From NCBI GenBank assembly GCA_903951425.1, contig CAJBBX010000072.1, forward strand, positions 21,297 to 85,296: 64,000 nt of DNA. Reading direction: 5' to 3'. The stretch is from an uncultured Chthonomonas sp. GTDB taxonomy: Bacteria > Armatimonadota > Chthonomonadetes > Chthonomonadales > CAJBBX01. Position numbers and translations under genes: made by a program. Under the pieces are notes generated by a model. It was not told the origin of the DNA. It saw nothing but the letters and a program-made list of their open reading frames with translations, and searched no databases. This document shows, in pieces, positions 52,702 through 64,000 of the stretch (position 1 is its first letter; the number at the start of each line of letters is the position of its first letter).

Positions 52702-52702
<1 letters not shown>
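51641..52702 (-). CDS. Six-helix membrane protein with unexplained antisense tail
   Basis: The first 190 residues have six hydrophobic helices (about 24-45, 52-69, 78-98, 108-121, 127-143, 166-188) with no soluble motif, and look like a real membrane protein. Beyond about residue 190 (below 52130) the sequence is Arg/Pro/Ala-rich and has no domain character. It is the complement of the metallopeptidase gene for 411 bases. The true gene probably ends near 52050-52130, with a missing stop or a frameshift. ATG 52702 has GGGAGG upstream and shares one base with the ligA stop (TGATG), so it is coupled to ligA. Confidence 0.5.
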
Positions 52703-55589
<2,887 letters not shown>

Positions 55590-55593
55590 GGCT

Positions 55594-56355
55594 CTAGGCC
55601 CCCTTGCCTTTGTCGTCAGGCTCGGGCTTGAGCAGCGTCATCTTCATCTGCACCGTGACCGGACCGTAGGAGGTCGGTAGGTCCTTGATCGAACCCTCGG
55701 CCTTCGCGATCACGCCGTCGGCGGGGCGCAGCCAGAAGGTGAACTCGAAGACCGCCTTGCCGCCCTGGTCGTCGGTATCGGCGGTCACAAGCTGCTTGAC
55801 CTTCCAGAGCGTCACCGTTTCCGTCGTCTCGGCCGCGACGAAGGTCAGCTTGGGCGTGATCTTCTTGCCCTTGACCGCCGGGTTGGCCAGCTCAACGGTC
55901 CAGATGTCGCCCGGCTTCACGGCCTTATCGCTCAACCTGGGCTCGTTGAGGATCGCCATCAGATGCTCGATCTCGGGCGCCATCAGGCCCGCCTCGGCGG
56001 CGGTTCCGCGCTCGTACTTCACGATCTTGCCGGTCTTGTCCAGGGTCAGGACCGCGTCGGTCTGCGGCGGTATCTCCTGCTCCTGGCCACCAACCACCAC
56101 CTTGCCGCCCTGGTCGGCAGAGAGGACGATGATGTCGCCGTTGGTCTTCTTGATCTCCTTGACGGAGGTCTTGATGGTCCGGATGGCCGTCACATCGTTG
56201 CCCATCATGTTGGCGGCGATCTCGACACGGTGGCGGACGACATCGCCTTCCTTGTACACGCGGGCCAGCGTTAGCGGTGTGTCGTCGGCGCCTGCGGCGC
56301 CGAGGCTGAGGATCGCGATGGCGGCCCCGGCAAGGATGGTGCGCTGAAGCGTCAT
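55594..56355 (-). CDS. Secreted beta-rich protein of unknown function
   Basis: This 253-residue protein has a signal peptide (about residues 1-22, ending G-A-A-G-A-D). The mature part is rich in beta strands with a K-P-G-D-I-W near 147 that recurs as A-P-G-D-Q-W in the next upstream gene. Hence the two look like distant relatives. No catalytic residue was assigned. ATG 56355 follows AAGGAG. A transcript with the genes at 56381 and 54777 is likely. Role unknown. Confidence 0.7.
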   Translation of the reverse strand: MTLQRTILAGAAIAILSLGAAGADDTPLTLARVYKEGDVVRHRVEIAANMMGNDVTAIRTIKTSVKEIKKTNGDIIVLSADQGGKVVVGGQEQEIPPQTDAVLTLDKTGKIVKYERGTAAEAGLMAPEIEHLMAILNEPRLSDKAVKPGDIWTVELANPAVKGKKITPKLTFVAAETTETVTLWKVKQLVTADTDDQGGKAVFEFTFWLRPADGVIAKAEGSIKDLPTSYGPVTVQMKMTLLKPEPDDKGKGA

Positions 56356-56380
56356 GGCTCTCGAACTCCTTGGTTGGCGC

Positions 56381-57394
56381 CTACTTGCGGCGCTTGGGTG
56401 TGGCCTGTGCCTTGGTCTCGGCCTTTGCGCCGGCCTTGGCGCTGGGCGGCAGGAGGTGAACGTGGATGGCCGCCTGCACGGCGCTCTTCATCTCGGTCGG
56501 CGTGTCCGGCGTAGCCGGTTCGCCCAGCGTCTTCTCGGTGATTTCCGCGCTGAGGATCAGCAACCCGGAGGTGACGAGGCCGCGCGCTTTGTCGAAGGTG
56601 TACCCGCCGTCGCCCCTGATCGTGCCTGTGCGGGTTTTGCGCACCGCGTCAGGGTCGGTGGTCGGCTTCTTCTTCGCGTCCAGCGACTGCTTGACGTCCA
56701 TGCTGAAGATGGACTTCAGGTAGACCGGCGCCTTGGCGGTGATCTCCGTCGGCAGCGCGAGGCGTTTCGGCAGTTCCGCCTTCAGTTCGTCCGACGCGGG
56801 ATACGATACGGTTGGGCGGTACTTGTCGGCGACGACCTCGCCGCTGAAGCTCGCCTGGCTCCCCTGGCCACCGAGGAGTTCGCTGGTGTAGGGCCATTGG
56901 TCGCCCGGGGCGACGGCGCGGTCCGGGAAGACCACCGGGAAGAGGAGGCAATAGAGCCGCTTGGGATCGACCCCGGGGATGGAGACCGCAAAGGGCAACG
57001 GTGGGCCCGGCTTCACGCTGACGACGGCGCCGGACTTGGCGAACTGGACTACCTGGTCCAGCACCTTGTGCGCGTCCTCCTCGGGTACGGGGAGCGGGAT
57101 GCCGGCCATTTCCGCCTCGGCCGTCTCCACGCGCAGGGTCATCTCGGCCGACCCGTCGGGCCGCACGGCAGTGGGGGTCGCCTTGTAGATGATGGTGAGG
57201 ACGCCATCGATTTGCACGGGTTCAGGGTTGTCGAAGAGCGGTATGGCCCCCGTCAGGTGCGCCACCAGGCTGTAGCGGAGGGGCTGCGCGGCGGTCCAGC
57301 GGTAGGTCAGCAGGCGTGCTTGGACCCCCGGCGCGGCCGGATGCGGTAAGGCTCCCAGTGTGAGCAAGTGCAGGCAAAGTAGGAAAGCGGGCAA
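56381..57394 (-). CDS. Secreted beta-rich protein, relative of the next gene
   Basis: This 337-residue protein starts at TTG 57394, with GGGAGG six bases upstream. The signal peptide is about residues 1-22. The sequence is made of beta-rich segments, with A-P-G-D-Q-W-P-Y near 160 and a C-terminal alanine/lysine tail (A-K-A-G-A-K-A-E-T-K). The A-P-G-D-x-W segment is shared with the downstream protein (K-P-G-D-I-W), suggesting duplication and divergence. No enzymatic motif. 25 bases separate the genes. Function unknown; an envelope role is likely. Confidence 0.7.
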   Translation of the reverse strand: MPAFLLCLHLLTLGALPHPAAPGVQARLLTYRWTAAQPLRYSLVAHLTGAIPLFDNPEPVQIDGVLTIIYKATPTAVRPDGSAEMTLRVETAEAEMAGIPLPVPEEDAHKVLDQVVQFAKSGAVVSVKPGPPLPFAVSIPGVDPKRLYCLLFPVVFPDRAVAPGDQWPYTSELLGGQGSQASFSGEVVADKYRPTVSYPASDELKAELPKRLALPTEITAKAPVYLKSIFSMDVKQSLDAKKKPTTDPDAVRKTRTGTIRGDGGYTFDKARGLVTSGLLILSAEITEKTLGEPATPDTPTEMKSAVQAAIHVHLLPPSAKAGAKAETKAQATPKRRK

Positions 57395-57425
57395 GTGGTC
57401 CTCCCGACAGGTTATGACGTCCGCG

Positions 57426-58559
57426 CTAGGCCAACGGCTCCAGTTCGCGCAGCAGAGCTGTCATGAAGTGCGTGTTATCGAGGCAGGCGTAGCTAAGGGT
57501 CCCGCCCATCCTGTAGAACGTCTTGCAGAACCTCAGGTAGTACGCAGGATGGTCCATGGGTGGTTCTCCTGCCGACCAGTCCCAATCGCCGCCTTCCTGG
57601 ATGTCCACTACAACGAGCGAGTGGTCATGCACGATAGGCCTGCCCTCGGCCAGCGCCCGGTTATTAGCCATAGAGAGCGCCTTCTCGAAGATCATGGGCG
57701 CCATGACCGCACTGCCGACCGCCAGGTGGACGCCTCCGGTAAGCTCGCTCACGCTCTGTGCGAAGCTCAGGAAGTCCACGACCGCTCCGCGGCCGATAGC
57801 TCCGCCGATGTTCGCAGGGTGTGTGTAGATGATGTCGTACCCGATGCCGGGATGGACCGTGAATGGGATGTCCAGGTCCCACGCCGCGCACTGGACGCTG
57901 GTCTCCTTGCGCCGGTGGCTGACGCGCTGGGCGCCTCCGTCTATGCCGAGCGTGTAGCTCAGCGTGAGCAGATCGGCGGCGGCGGCCGCACGCTCGGCCT
58001 GCTCACGGGATCCAGTCATGGAGGCGATAGCCGCGAGGTCGCGGCGTGATGGGATCACGACACCGTCCTCGGAGATGAACCGGCCCACTGAGGCGCCGTA
58101 GCCCAGGTCGTCAAGACCTCCCGCCGCCACGGCCATGTTGATGTAGCGCCCGGTCTCGTCCCAGGTGCCGAAACAGCCCGCCGCAGTGTTGGCGCGCACA
58201 TCCTCCGTGCTGAGGCCTCCCAGCGCGAACTCCCAATCGTGGATGGAGCCCGCGCCGTTGGTGGCCACGTGCGTCAGCCAGCCGCCCTTCATCAGGGCGA
58301 TCACCACCGGCGAGAGGCCGTTCTTGATCAAGTGTGCGCCATAGGTGAGCATCACCGGCCTGCCTGCGGCACGAGCCTCGCGAACCTGCTCAGCGCAGAC
58401 GGCCACCTGCGCGGCAACGCCTGCAGACAACTCAGGCATCGGCGCCGTGGGGCTTACAGCAATGGCGTCTATCTGCAGCTTGTGCTTTCGCGAGGCGACG
58501 GGCAGCATGCGCAGGTCGTCCCGGTTCATGCGCACCATGATCTTGGGCTTACTCTGCAT
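57426..58559 (-). CDS. Deoxyhypusine-synthase-like NAD-binding protein
   Basis: This 377-residue cytoplasmic protein has H-L-I-K-N-G-L-S near 72 and T-H-V-A-T-N-G-A-G-S-I-H-D near 91. H-P-G-I-G-Y-D-I-I-Y near 242 continues the pattern. The N-G-A-G-S-I-H-D region resembles the NAD-binding part of deoxyhypusine synthase-like proteins, whose bacterial members often act outside hypusine synthesis. The resemblance is partial and I am not certain of it. ATG 58559 lies within the last codons of the GH38 gene (11-base overlap), so the two are coupled, an association worth explaining. Confidence 0.5.
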   Translation of the reverse strand: MQSKPKIMVRMNRDDLRMLPVASRKHKLQIDAIAVSPTAPMPELSAGVAAQVAVCAEQVREARAAGRPVMLTYGAHLIKNGLSPVVIALMKGGWLTHVATNGAGSIHDWEFALGGLSTEDVRANTAAGCFGTWDETGRYINMAVAAGGLDDLGYGASVGRFISEDGVVIPSRRDLAAIASMTGSREQAERAAAAADLLTLSYTLGIDGGAQRVSHRRKETSVQCAAWDLDIPFTVHPGIGYDIIYTHPANIGGAIGRGAVVDFLSFAQSVSELTGGVHLAVGSAVMAPMIFEKALSMANNRALAEGRPIVHDHSLVVVDIQEGGDWDWSAGEPPMDHPAYYLRFCKTFYRMGGTLSYACLDNTHFMTALLRELEPLA

Positions 58560-61500
58560 GGATCTGTACCTTGAAGGTCCGAATCTCCCACGGCCTGATC
58601 GTGAAGTGGAGGTCGCACCCCTCGTGGGCCACAGGTACGTCGTTGCATTCGGTCAGGTCGCACTCTGAGGCTGCCGAGATCGGCCGGCGGAACCGCAACG
58701 CCGCCGGTCCTCGGCTGCCGTGGGCCTCGTAGACGCGGATGATCACCTCATCGCTGTCCTCGGCCATCTTCACGCTCTCAACCACCACGTTTTCGTTGGT
58801 CACGGTGAGTAGCGAGCGGGGCGACGGCAATCGCCCGGCCTTCGCCGAGGTCGGGGTGGCAAGCAGCGGCACGTTGAGCTCCATACCCGCCCGCACGACG
58901 CCCGAGCGCCAGTCGTCGGCGTGGGGGAAGAGCGAGTAGGTGAACTCGTGGCTTCCCAGATCGGCCCTTGGGTCGGGCCACTCCGGCGCTCGAAGCAGCG
59001 TGAGGCGTAGCGTATCGCCCTCCACATCCCAGCCGTACTTGCAGTCGTTCAGCACGGCGACGCCGTAGCCCGCCTCGCTCAGGTCGGCCCAGCGCTGGCC
59101 GGCTACTTCGAACCGCGCCTCATCCCAGCTGGTGTTACGGTGCGTGGCTCGCTCAATGGCGCCGAAGGCGATCTCGAACGTGGCGCGGTGCGCGTGAACA
59201 TCCACCGGGAACGCGACCTTGAGCATGGTCCTGCGCTCGACCCACTCCACGGTGGTGGCGAAGTCGATGCGCGGGGTATGCCCGTAGAAGATAGTCCGCT
59301 GCACCAGCGACGAGCCACGGTACCGCAGCTTCCTGCGCAGCACGAGTCGCACCGGGCCCTGCTCCTCGACCTCGGCGGGACCATCCGGCTCGAACCGCCA
59401 CATGCGCTCGCGGTACGAGAGATCAACATCCCAGGCCTCGTCGCGGACAGGCTTGTCCTCGAACACCTGCAGGTCATTGGCGGACCTGCCCTCGGGCACG
59501 ATCTCGCGGGCGCAGGCGAGGTCGTAGAGCCGGGTCATGGAGCCGTCGGCTGCGAGCTCGGCGCGGTAATAGGGTGTCGTCACCGTGCCGCCTGTAACCG
59601 TGAACGGGCAATCGGCGGGCCCTGACGGATGCAGGCCGAAGACGCCGTACCCGCACGACGGCACGCTGCCCGCCACGAAGGTGATGCCGTCGGGCCCGGT
59701 CTGCGCAGGCCGCTCCTCTCCGTCAGCGCCGACCGCCTTGATGCCCGGAGCCGCCCCCAGGGCGGCCAGGGCGTCGGTCAGGGGCAGCGTCACCACGTCG
59801 GTGCGTTCCCAGGAGAGCGTGTTAAAGACCACGACGGGAGCGCCGTCGACCTGGGTGTGCACGAGGTTGGCGATATGCTGCAGGCCCCGCGCCCGGGCCA
59901 CTTCGCCCAGTTCGGCGATGCGCTCGTAGTCACGGGCGGAGTCGACATAGACCTCGTTGATGGACGACCCGGGGATGATGTCGTGGAACTGGTTCAGCAG
60001 GATGAGCTCCCAGCCCTCGCGCATCGCCTCCCTCGGGTACTCCGCGCCGAGGAAGGCGCACAGCACCGAGAGCATCTCCGCGTCGCGGTAGAGCATCTCG
60101 CACTTCCGGTTCCATCGCTTGTTGGCGGCCTGTGTGGTCAGGGTGCCTCGGTGGCGCTCAAAGTACATCTCGCCGGCCCAGACGGGCAGGTCAGATGTGG
60201 TGGCGGCCACTCGGTCGAAGAAGTCATGGACGCGGCCGGTGCGCGCGGCCGGAAGGCCCGGCATGGCGGCGTAGCGCGGCAGCATCTCCAGCATCTCACG
60301 GGTCGGGCCGCCGCCGCCGTCACCGTGGCCGAAGGGGCACAGCACCTCGGGGCATGCGGCCTTGGAGTTGTAGTCGCGCCACTGCTGCATGATCTCGCGC
60401 GGCTGCACCTGGGCGTTGTACATGTTCGTCGTATTGTGTACGAGCTGGGTTAGCAGCCGAGACCCGTCCAGCCCTTCCCACCAGAACGTGTTGTAAGGCA
60501 GCCGGTTGGTCTCGTTCCAGGCCACCTTGGAGGTCATGAAGCAGTCGATGCCGCTCCGCTTGTATACCTGCGGCAGGGCCCAGGTGTATCCGAAGACGTC
60601 CGGGAGCCAACCCACGCGGACCTCGGCGCCCAGTTCGTCCCGGAAGAAGCGCTGGCCGTAGAGGCACTGCCGCACCAGCGATTCGCCGGAGACCACATTG
60701 GTATCGTTCTCGACCCAGGTTCCGCCGATTGGCTCGAACCGGCCCTCCGCCACTCGTGCTCGGATGCGCTCGTATATGGCCGGGAAGTAACGCTTGAGGT
60801 AGATGAAGAGCGGCGCCTGGCTGCAGACAAAGTGGTAATCGGGGTACTGGTCCATCAGGGCGGCCACGGTGGCGTAGGTGCGGCCCACCTTGCGCATGGT
60901 CTCGCGCAGCGGCCAGAGCCAGGCGACATCAATGTGCGAGTGGCCGGCGAAGAGCATGGACCCCGGCACCTTGCCGAAGTCGACGGCGTCCAGGCGGGCT
61001 CGAAGGTCGGCGCACGCAGCTTCAAGCGACTGGGCGAAGCCGTCAGCCGCGCAGTCGCGGAAGTCCACGCTCCGGAGGCTGTCCCGCATGGCCGTGAGCA
61101 CGGCCTGCTGCAAAAGGGGATCAGGCTGGACCTCTGCCGAGTCGACCAGCGCCTTGCAGTCGAAGTAGGCCGCCTCGATGCGGTCATCGATGGCCACCAG
61201 CCGCGCCTCGGCCAGGATGAATGGCTTGCTCCGGTCCTCGGAGACGTAGGACAGGTAGCCGCCGGTCTTCATCTCGATTTCGAGGGAGTAGCGCTCCCCG
61301 CCCTCGGCGCATCGAGCCAGGTTTATCTGACCGCGGTTGTCGTCGATGCCGTGGTAGGGGACGCCGTCGATGAGCAGGAGGCCCTCGCCGCCGGTATGCA
61401 TCTCCAGGGCGACCCGGTGTCCCCGCCATGCCGTGGGGATGGTGACCTCGCGCCGCAGGAACGCGGTCTGGCCTTCTCTGGCCCAGACGTCGCCGACGTT

Positions 61501-61653
61501 CAGGGGTGACCAGTCGTCGAGGTCGTCGTACCTCTCCGGCCCAAGATGAAGGGCGTGGCGGACCTGCCACCCGTCCAGCCGGTTCGCGCCAACCACGGCC
61601 GCTCGGCCGATCTCCGCGGCTCGACGCCGCATTGTTTCAAACAACGTAGCCAA
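58549..61653 (-). CDS. GH38 alpha-mannosidase
   Basis: This enzyme of about 1034 residues starts at TTG 61653, with GGAGGG upstream (ATG 61632 is an alternative). The GH38 signature H-S-H-I-D-V-A-W-L-W-P lies near 240. The catalytic nucleophile is Asp in W-L-P-D-V-F-G-Y near residue 352. Zinc-binding residues in H-I-D and other typical loops are present, and the C-terminal beta-sandwich domains follow. No signal peptide, so probably a cytoplasmic enzyme cleaving alpha-mannosides of imported glycans. The gene is followed by the deoxyhypusine-synthase-like gene in an 11-base overlap. The upstream 116 bases to the PPK2 stop must hold its promoter. Confidence 0.95.
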   Translation of the reverse strand: MATLFETMRRRAAEIGRAAVVGANRLDGWQVRHALHLGPERYDDLDDWSPLNVGDVWAREGQTAFLRREVTIPTAWRGHRVALEMHTGGEGLLLIDGVPYHGIDDNRGQINLARCAEGGERYSLEIEMKTGGYLSYVSEDRSKPFILAEARLVAIDDRIEAAYFDCKALVDSAEVQPDPLLQQAVLTAMRDSLRSVDFRDCAADGFAQSLEAACADLRARLDAVDFGKVPGSMLFAGHSHIDVAWLWPLRETMRKVGRTYATVAALMDQYPDYHFVCSQAPLFIYLKRYFPAIYERIRARVAEGRFEPIGGTWVENDTNVVSGESLVRQCLYGQRFFRDELGAEVRVGWLPDVFGYTWALPQVYKRSGIDCFMTSKVAWNETNRLPYNTFWWEGLDGSRLLTQLVHNTTNMYNAQVQPREIMQQWRDYNSKAACPEVLCPFGHGDGGGGPTREMLEMLPRYAAMPGLPAARTGRVHDFFDRVAATTSDLPVWAGEMYFERHRGTLTTQAANKRWNRKCEMLYRDAEMLSVLCAFLGAEYPREAMREGWELILLNQFHDIIPGSSINEVYVDSARDYERIAELGEVARARGLQHIANLVHTQVDGAPVVVFNTLSWERTDVVTLPLTDALAALGAAPGIKAVGADGEERPAQTGPDGITFVAGSVPSCGYGVFGLHPSGPADCPFTVTGGTVTTPYYRAELAADGSMTRLYDLACAREIVPEGRSANDLQVFEDKPVRDEAWDVDLSYRERMWRFEPDGPAEVEEQGPVRLVLRRKLRYRGSSLVQRTIFYGHTPRIDFATTVEWVERRTMLKVAFPVDVHAHRATFEIAFGAIERATHRNTSWDEARFEVAGQRWADLSEAGYGVAVLNDCKYGWDVEGDTLRLTLLRAPEWPDPRADLGSHEFTYSLFPHADDWRSGVVRAGMELNVPLLATPTSAKAGRLPSPRSLLTVTNENVVVESVKMAEDSDEVIIRVYEAHGSRGPAALRFRRPISAASECDLTECNDVPVAHEGCDLHFTIRPWEIRTFKVQIHAE

Positions 61654-61769
61654 TGGCGAACCCTCCCCGGCGGCGGTCTCGCGCCCTTCGTGCCGAATGA
61701 GCCGACGCAATCACAATATGGTGACACAAAGGCATGGGCGGGCGGTCATGGGCGACCGGCGGTACGGCG

Positions 61770-62618
61770 CTACTTGGCCGCTTCGGTCGCGCCCGCATTG
61801 GCCCGGTACTCGTTCAGCAGGCGGACCTGCTCGCGGCCCTGCGTCTCGAGCTTGGCCATCCATGCCGCTCGGTATGGCTCCAGCTCATCGACCAGGGCGC
61901 TGACGATGGCAAGGTCGCGGAACCACTTGTGGTCGGCCGCCACGATGCGCCACGGTGCGTGGTCGTCTGAGCAGTGGCTCAGCGCATCCTGATAGGCCTT
62001 CTCGTACTTCGGCCAGAGCTTCCTCTCCTCCCAATCTCCCACGGTGAGCTTCCACGACTTGGTGACGTCGGACTCCCGCTCCAGGAGCCGCTCCTCCTGC
62101 TCCTCGTCGCTGATATGCAGCATGAACTTCTGGATAATGGCGCCGTTGCGGTGCAGCGCCCTCTCGAAGGCGTTGATCTCCCGGTACCGTTCGATGCACT
62201 CGGCGGCGTCCACCATGCCGTGGACCCGTACCACCAGAACGTCCTCGTAGTGCGATCGGTTGAAGAGAACGATGCTACCCCGCGCCGGCGTCTGCGCGTG
62301 GACGCGCCAGAGGAAGTCGTGCGCCAACTCCTCGGGAGTGGGCTGTTTGAACGGCGCCACGCGGCAGCTCTGCGCGTTGATGTGGGTAAGCAGGCGCCGG
62401 ATGACGCCGTCCTTGCCCGAGGTGTCGCGGCCCTGAAGGACGACCAGAAGCGAGTGCATCCCTGCGGCGAAGAGCAGATCGGTCAGCTCGGCCAGTCTGG
62501 GACCCAGGACGGCTAGCCGATCAGCCACCTCTCCCTTGCCGAGGCCCGCGTGGAAGCCCGGGTCGATCTCCGCGAGCCGCACCGGCTCGCCCTGTCGCAC
62601 AAGCGTAGTCAGGTCCAT
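61770..62618 (-). CDS. ppk2: Polyphosphate kinase 2 family protein
   Basis: This 282-residue PPK2 has Walker A G-R-D-T-S-G-K-D (about 63-70) and Walker B-like F-N-R-S-H-Y-E-D-V (about 119-127), both family hallmarks. It phosphorylates nucleotides with polyphosphate or the reverse, in the cytoplasm. The single-domain length matches class I-III PPK2. ATG 62618 has GGAGGAG about ten bases upstream; the frame is open to 62780 but overlaps SfsA and lacks domain character. Confidence 0.95.
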   Translation of the reverse strand: MDLTTLVRQGEPVRLAEIDPGFHAGLGKGEVADRLAVLGPRLAELTDLLFAAGMHSLLVVLQGRDTSGKDGVIRRLLTHINAQSCRVAPFKQPTPEELAHDFLWRVHAQTPARGSIVLFNRSHYEDVLVVRVHGMVDAAECIERYREINAFERALHRNGAIIQKFMLHISDEEQEERLLERESDVTKSWKLTVGDWEERKLWPKYEKAYQDALSHCSDDHAPWRIVAADHKWFRDLAIVSALVDELEPYRAAWMAKLETQGREQVRLLNEYRANAGATEAAK

Positions 62619-62685
62619 GGCGTTGCTCCTCCATCCGAAGCGTACCCGGCTTGGGCACGGGCGTACACGGGCCAGGCCCGACGGC

Positions 62686-63408
62686 TCAGAGCCGAACGGG
62701 GACGGGGCGGTCCAGGCGGGCCTCGGTCGGCGTGAGTACAGCGGTCCACGCCCAGCACTCCACCCCTGCGGCGGCCGCATGCCGGACGGCGGCGGCGAAG
62801 CGCGGATCGCGCACCTCGTTGGGCTCCAGGGCTGCCGCGTCCGGCCGCTGCACCACCCAGCAGACGGCGCAGCGCAACCCCGCGGCGGCGAGCTCGGCCA
62901 GATGCCTGACGTGCCGCGCTCCTCGCTCCGTGACGGCGTCGGGCCACCGCGCGATACCGCCCTCCACCAGCGTGGCCGACTTCACCTCCACCCATGATGC
63001 CGCGCCGTCAGCCATGTCCAGCCGGAAGTCGAACCTCGTCCGTATGCCGGCGCTCGCGCTCGGTGGGGGAGCCGCCTCGCGTCGCCAGACCCGGGCGTTG
63101 GCGAACGGAGCCAGGCGGCGCTCGGCCAATGCCTCGTCAAACAGCGCATTGGCCAGCGTCGAGCGCAGGCCCACCAGCACTCCCTCAGGCCCGTGCTCAA
63201 CCCGCTCAAGCGCATACTGCGTCGCACCGCCGGGCGGGCGCGGCGAGATATGCAGTCGCGCGCCCGGCAGGAGCAGCTCGCGCAGCCTCCCGGGGTCGGC
63301 GCAATGAACGCGGACCACGTCCCCGCCGTCCTCGAGTCGTGCGAGGACGAGGAACCGGTTGGGCCTTTCAACAAACCGCGCCCGAACGGTGGTGTCGCTG
63401 GTCTTCAT
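62686..63408 (-). CDS. sfsA: SfsA-like protein (sugar fermentation stimulation)
   Basis: This 240-residue SfsA-family protein is of normal length. It has R-F-L-V-L-A-R near 19, C-A-D-P-G-R-L-R-E-L-L near 35 and the nuclease-like core F-D-F-R-L-D near 122. E-V-K-S-A-T-L near 138 continues it, and K-S-type residues and a late P-D-A-V-T-E-R-G-A-R-H near 152 complete it. The family has a nuclease-like fold and its in-cell role is disputed. ATG 63408 has GGAGA eight bases upstream. It lies 67 bases before the PPK2 start. Confidence 0.93.
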   Translation of the reverse strand: MKTSDTTVRARFVERPNRFLVLARLEDGGDVVRVHCADPGRLRELLLPGARLHISPRPPGGATQYALERVEHGPEGVLVGLRSTLANALFDEALAERRLAPFANARVWRREAAPPPSASAGIRTRFDFRLDMADGAASWVEVKSATLVEGGIARWPDAVTERGARHVRHLAELAAAGLRCAVCWVVQRPDAAALEPNEVRDPRFAAAVRHAAAAGVECWAWTAVLTPTEARLDRPVPVRL

Positions 63409-63513
63409 TCCGGTCTCCTCGCGACCCGACCGCGGCCCACGCAAGAGCCGCTGCATCGCGGTACCCTTGTACCCGGCAACTGGACATTCCTCGGCATGAC
63501 TGGAGGTGCATCC

Positions 63514-64000
63514 TTGGCGGCTTCAACTCCGACGTCGGCAGGTCGCAACCCGGCTATCTGGGTCTTCTGGGCGCTGGCTGGCTACTGGGCCCTCCAGGCG
63601 GTTGTCGCGCTTCAGTCGGTGCTGATGGCCTTTGCGGCCGCTTGCTTCTTCGCCGCCATCCTTGAGGCCCCGGTCCGGGCGCTGGGCCGGCGCGGGCTCC
63701 GTCGGAGCGTTGCCGTCGCGCTTCTGGCCGTCGCGTTCGTCCTGGGGAGCATCGCGCTCGTCTGGGCCTTTGCGAAGCCCATCGCCGACCAGGTGAAGGT
63801 GGTTGCGCACGACGCTCCCCGCTATGGTTCGGCGCTCGAGGCGAAGGCGCAGCAGGTCTCCGAGGCCGTCCCGTGGCTGCGCGCCCAGGTTGAGGGCATC
63901 GAGATCGGCAAGGCCGTCTCGGCCGCCGGAAAGCAGGCGCTACCCACGGTCGGCAGGGCGTCGGCCTCCGTCCTCACGTCGCTGGTGCTGCTGTTCCTGA
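63514..64000 (+). CDS. AI-2E-family transporter, N-terminal part
   Basis: The gene enters at 63514 and runs off the window end; 162 codons are visible. TTG 63514 has GGAGG seven bases upstream; ATG 63496 is in frame and an alternative. Three hydrophobic stretches are seen near residues 17-50 (two) and 60-80, followed by an amphipathic helix and the start of another helix at the window edge. The pattern I-A-D-Q-V-K-V-V and alanine-rich helices matches the PerM/AI-2E transporter family, which exports signals or ions. Family call is from a partial sequence. Confidence 0.75.
   Translation, partial: MAASTPTSAGRNPAIWVFWALAGYWALQAVVALQSVLMAFAAACFFAAILEAPVRALGRRGLRRSVAVALLAVAFVLGSIALVWAFAKPIADQVKVVAHDAPRYGSALEAKAQQVSEAVPWLRAQVEGIEIGKAVSAAGKQALPTVGRASASVLTSLVLLFL

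Noticed and set aside
61700..61735. TCACA and TGACA half-sites resembling a CRP-like operator
   Set aside because: The half-sites point the wrong way for CRP and no such regulator is in view; likely chance within the GH38 upstream region.

Overview
The window is GC-rich bacterial chromosomal DNA with dense, short-spaced genes. GTG and TTG starts are common and usually sit behind a clear GGAGG-type ribosome site. No rRNA, tRNA, CRISPR array, insertion sequence or phage gene was seen. The large set of secreted glycoside hydrolases, a type II prepilin-like protein with a C-terminal H-G-D-G-H motif, S-layer-homology-like repeats and a MetF/MetV/Fhs one-carbon cluster suggest a free-living saccharolytic bacterium of the Armatimonadota or a neighbouring phylum. 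That placement is inference; no marker gene here settles it.

Layout. 1-7161 (minus): an ABC-2 ATPase and permease, a TldD/TldE peptidase pair, a zinc alcohol dehydrogenase, an SDR enzyme and the start of a TerC protein, in one tightly packed run. 7305-11484 (plus): a GH106-like hydrolase and a beta-helix protein. 11513-15512 (plus): a strong promoter followed by methyl-H4folate methyltransferase, MetF, MetV and formate-H4folate ligase. 15545-20723 (plus): an ACT-like protein, a PH-domain membrane protein, then class II aldolase, FGGY kinase and fucose-isomerase-like enzyme, which together can form an isomerase-kinase-aldolase sugar route. 20778-25054: photolyase, then GH29 fucosidase and GH51 arabinofuranosidase on the other strand.

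25055-25577 is the only long gene-free stretch. It leads into a four-gene plus-strand cassette (25578-27911) of a DUF1573-like protein, an 11-cysteine secreted protein, a membrane-anchored protein and a prepilin-like protein. This cassette is the least explained part of the window. 27931-31304 (minus): a candidate new hydrolase and a uridine-kinase-like enzyme. 31462-40816: GH2, Gfo/Idh/MocA, a beta-propeller, a serine hydrolase, a second zinc dehydrogenase, a small orphan and a glycyl radical enzyme with no activase in view. 40861-47044 (minus): SDR, two TPR proteins and a secreted FAD oxidoreductase ending in SLH-like repeats. 47046-52051 (plus): an orphan gene behind a good promoter, a very large GH-A-like protein and a gluzincin peptidase. 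51641-63408 (minus): a membrane protein whose reading frame runs into antisense sequence, LigA, three secreted proteins of unknown function, a deoxyhypusine-synthase-like protein coupled to a GH38 alpha-mannosidase, PPK2 and SfsA. The window ends inside an AI-2E-family transporter.

Together the genes describe breakdown of complex plant or microbial glycans (rhamnose, fucose, arabinose, galactose and mannose linkages), entry of a fucose-like sugar into central metabolism and folate-based one-carbon handling. No sugar importer is encoded here, so uptake must be encoded elsewhere.
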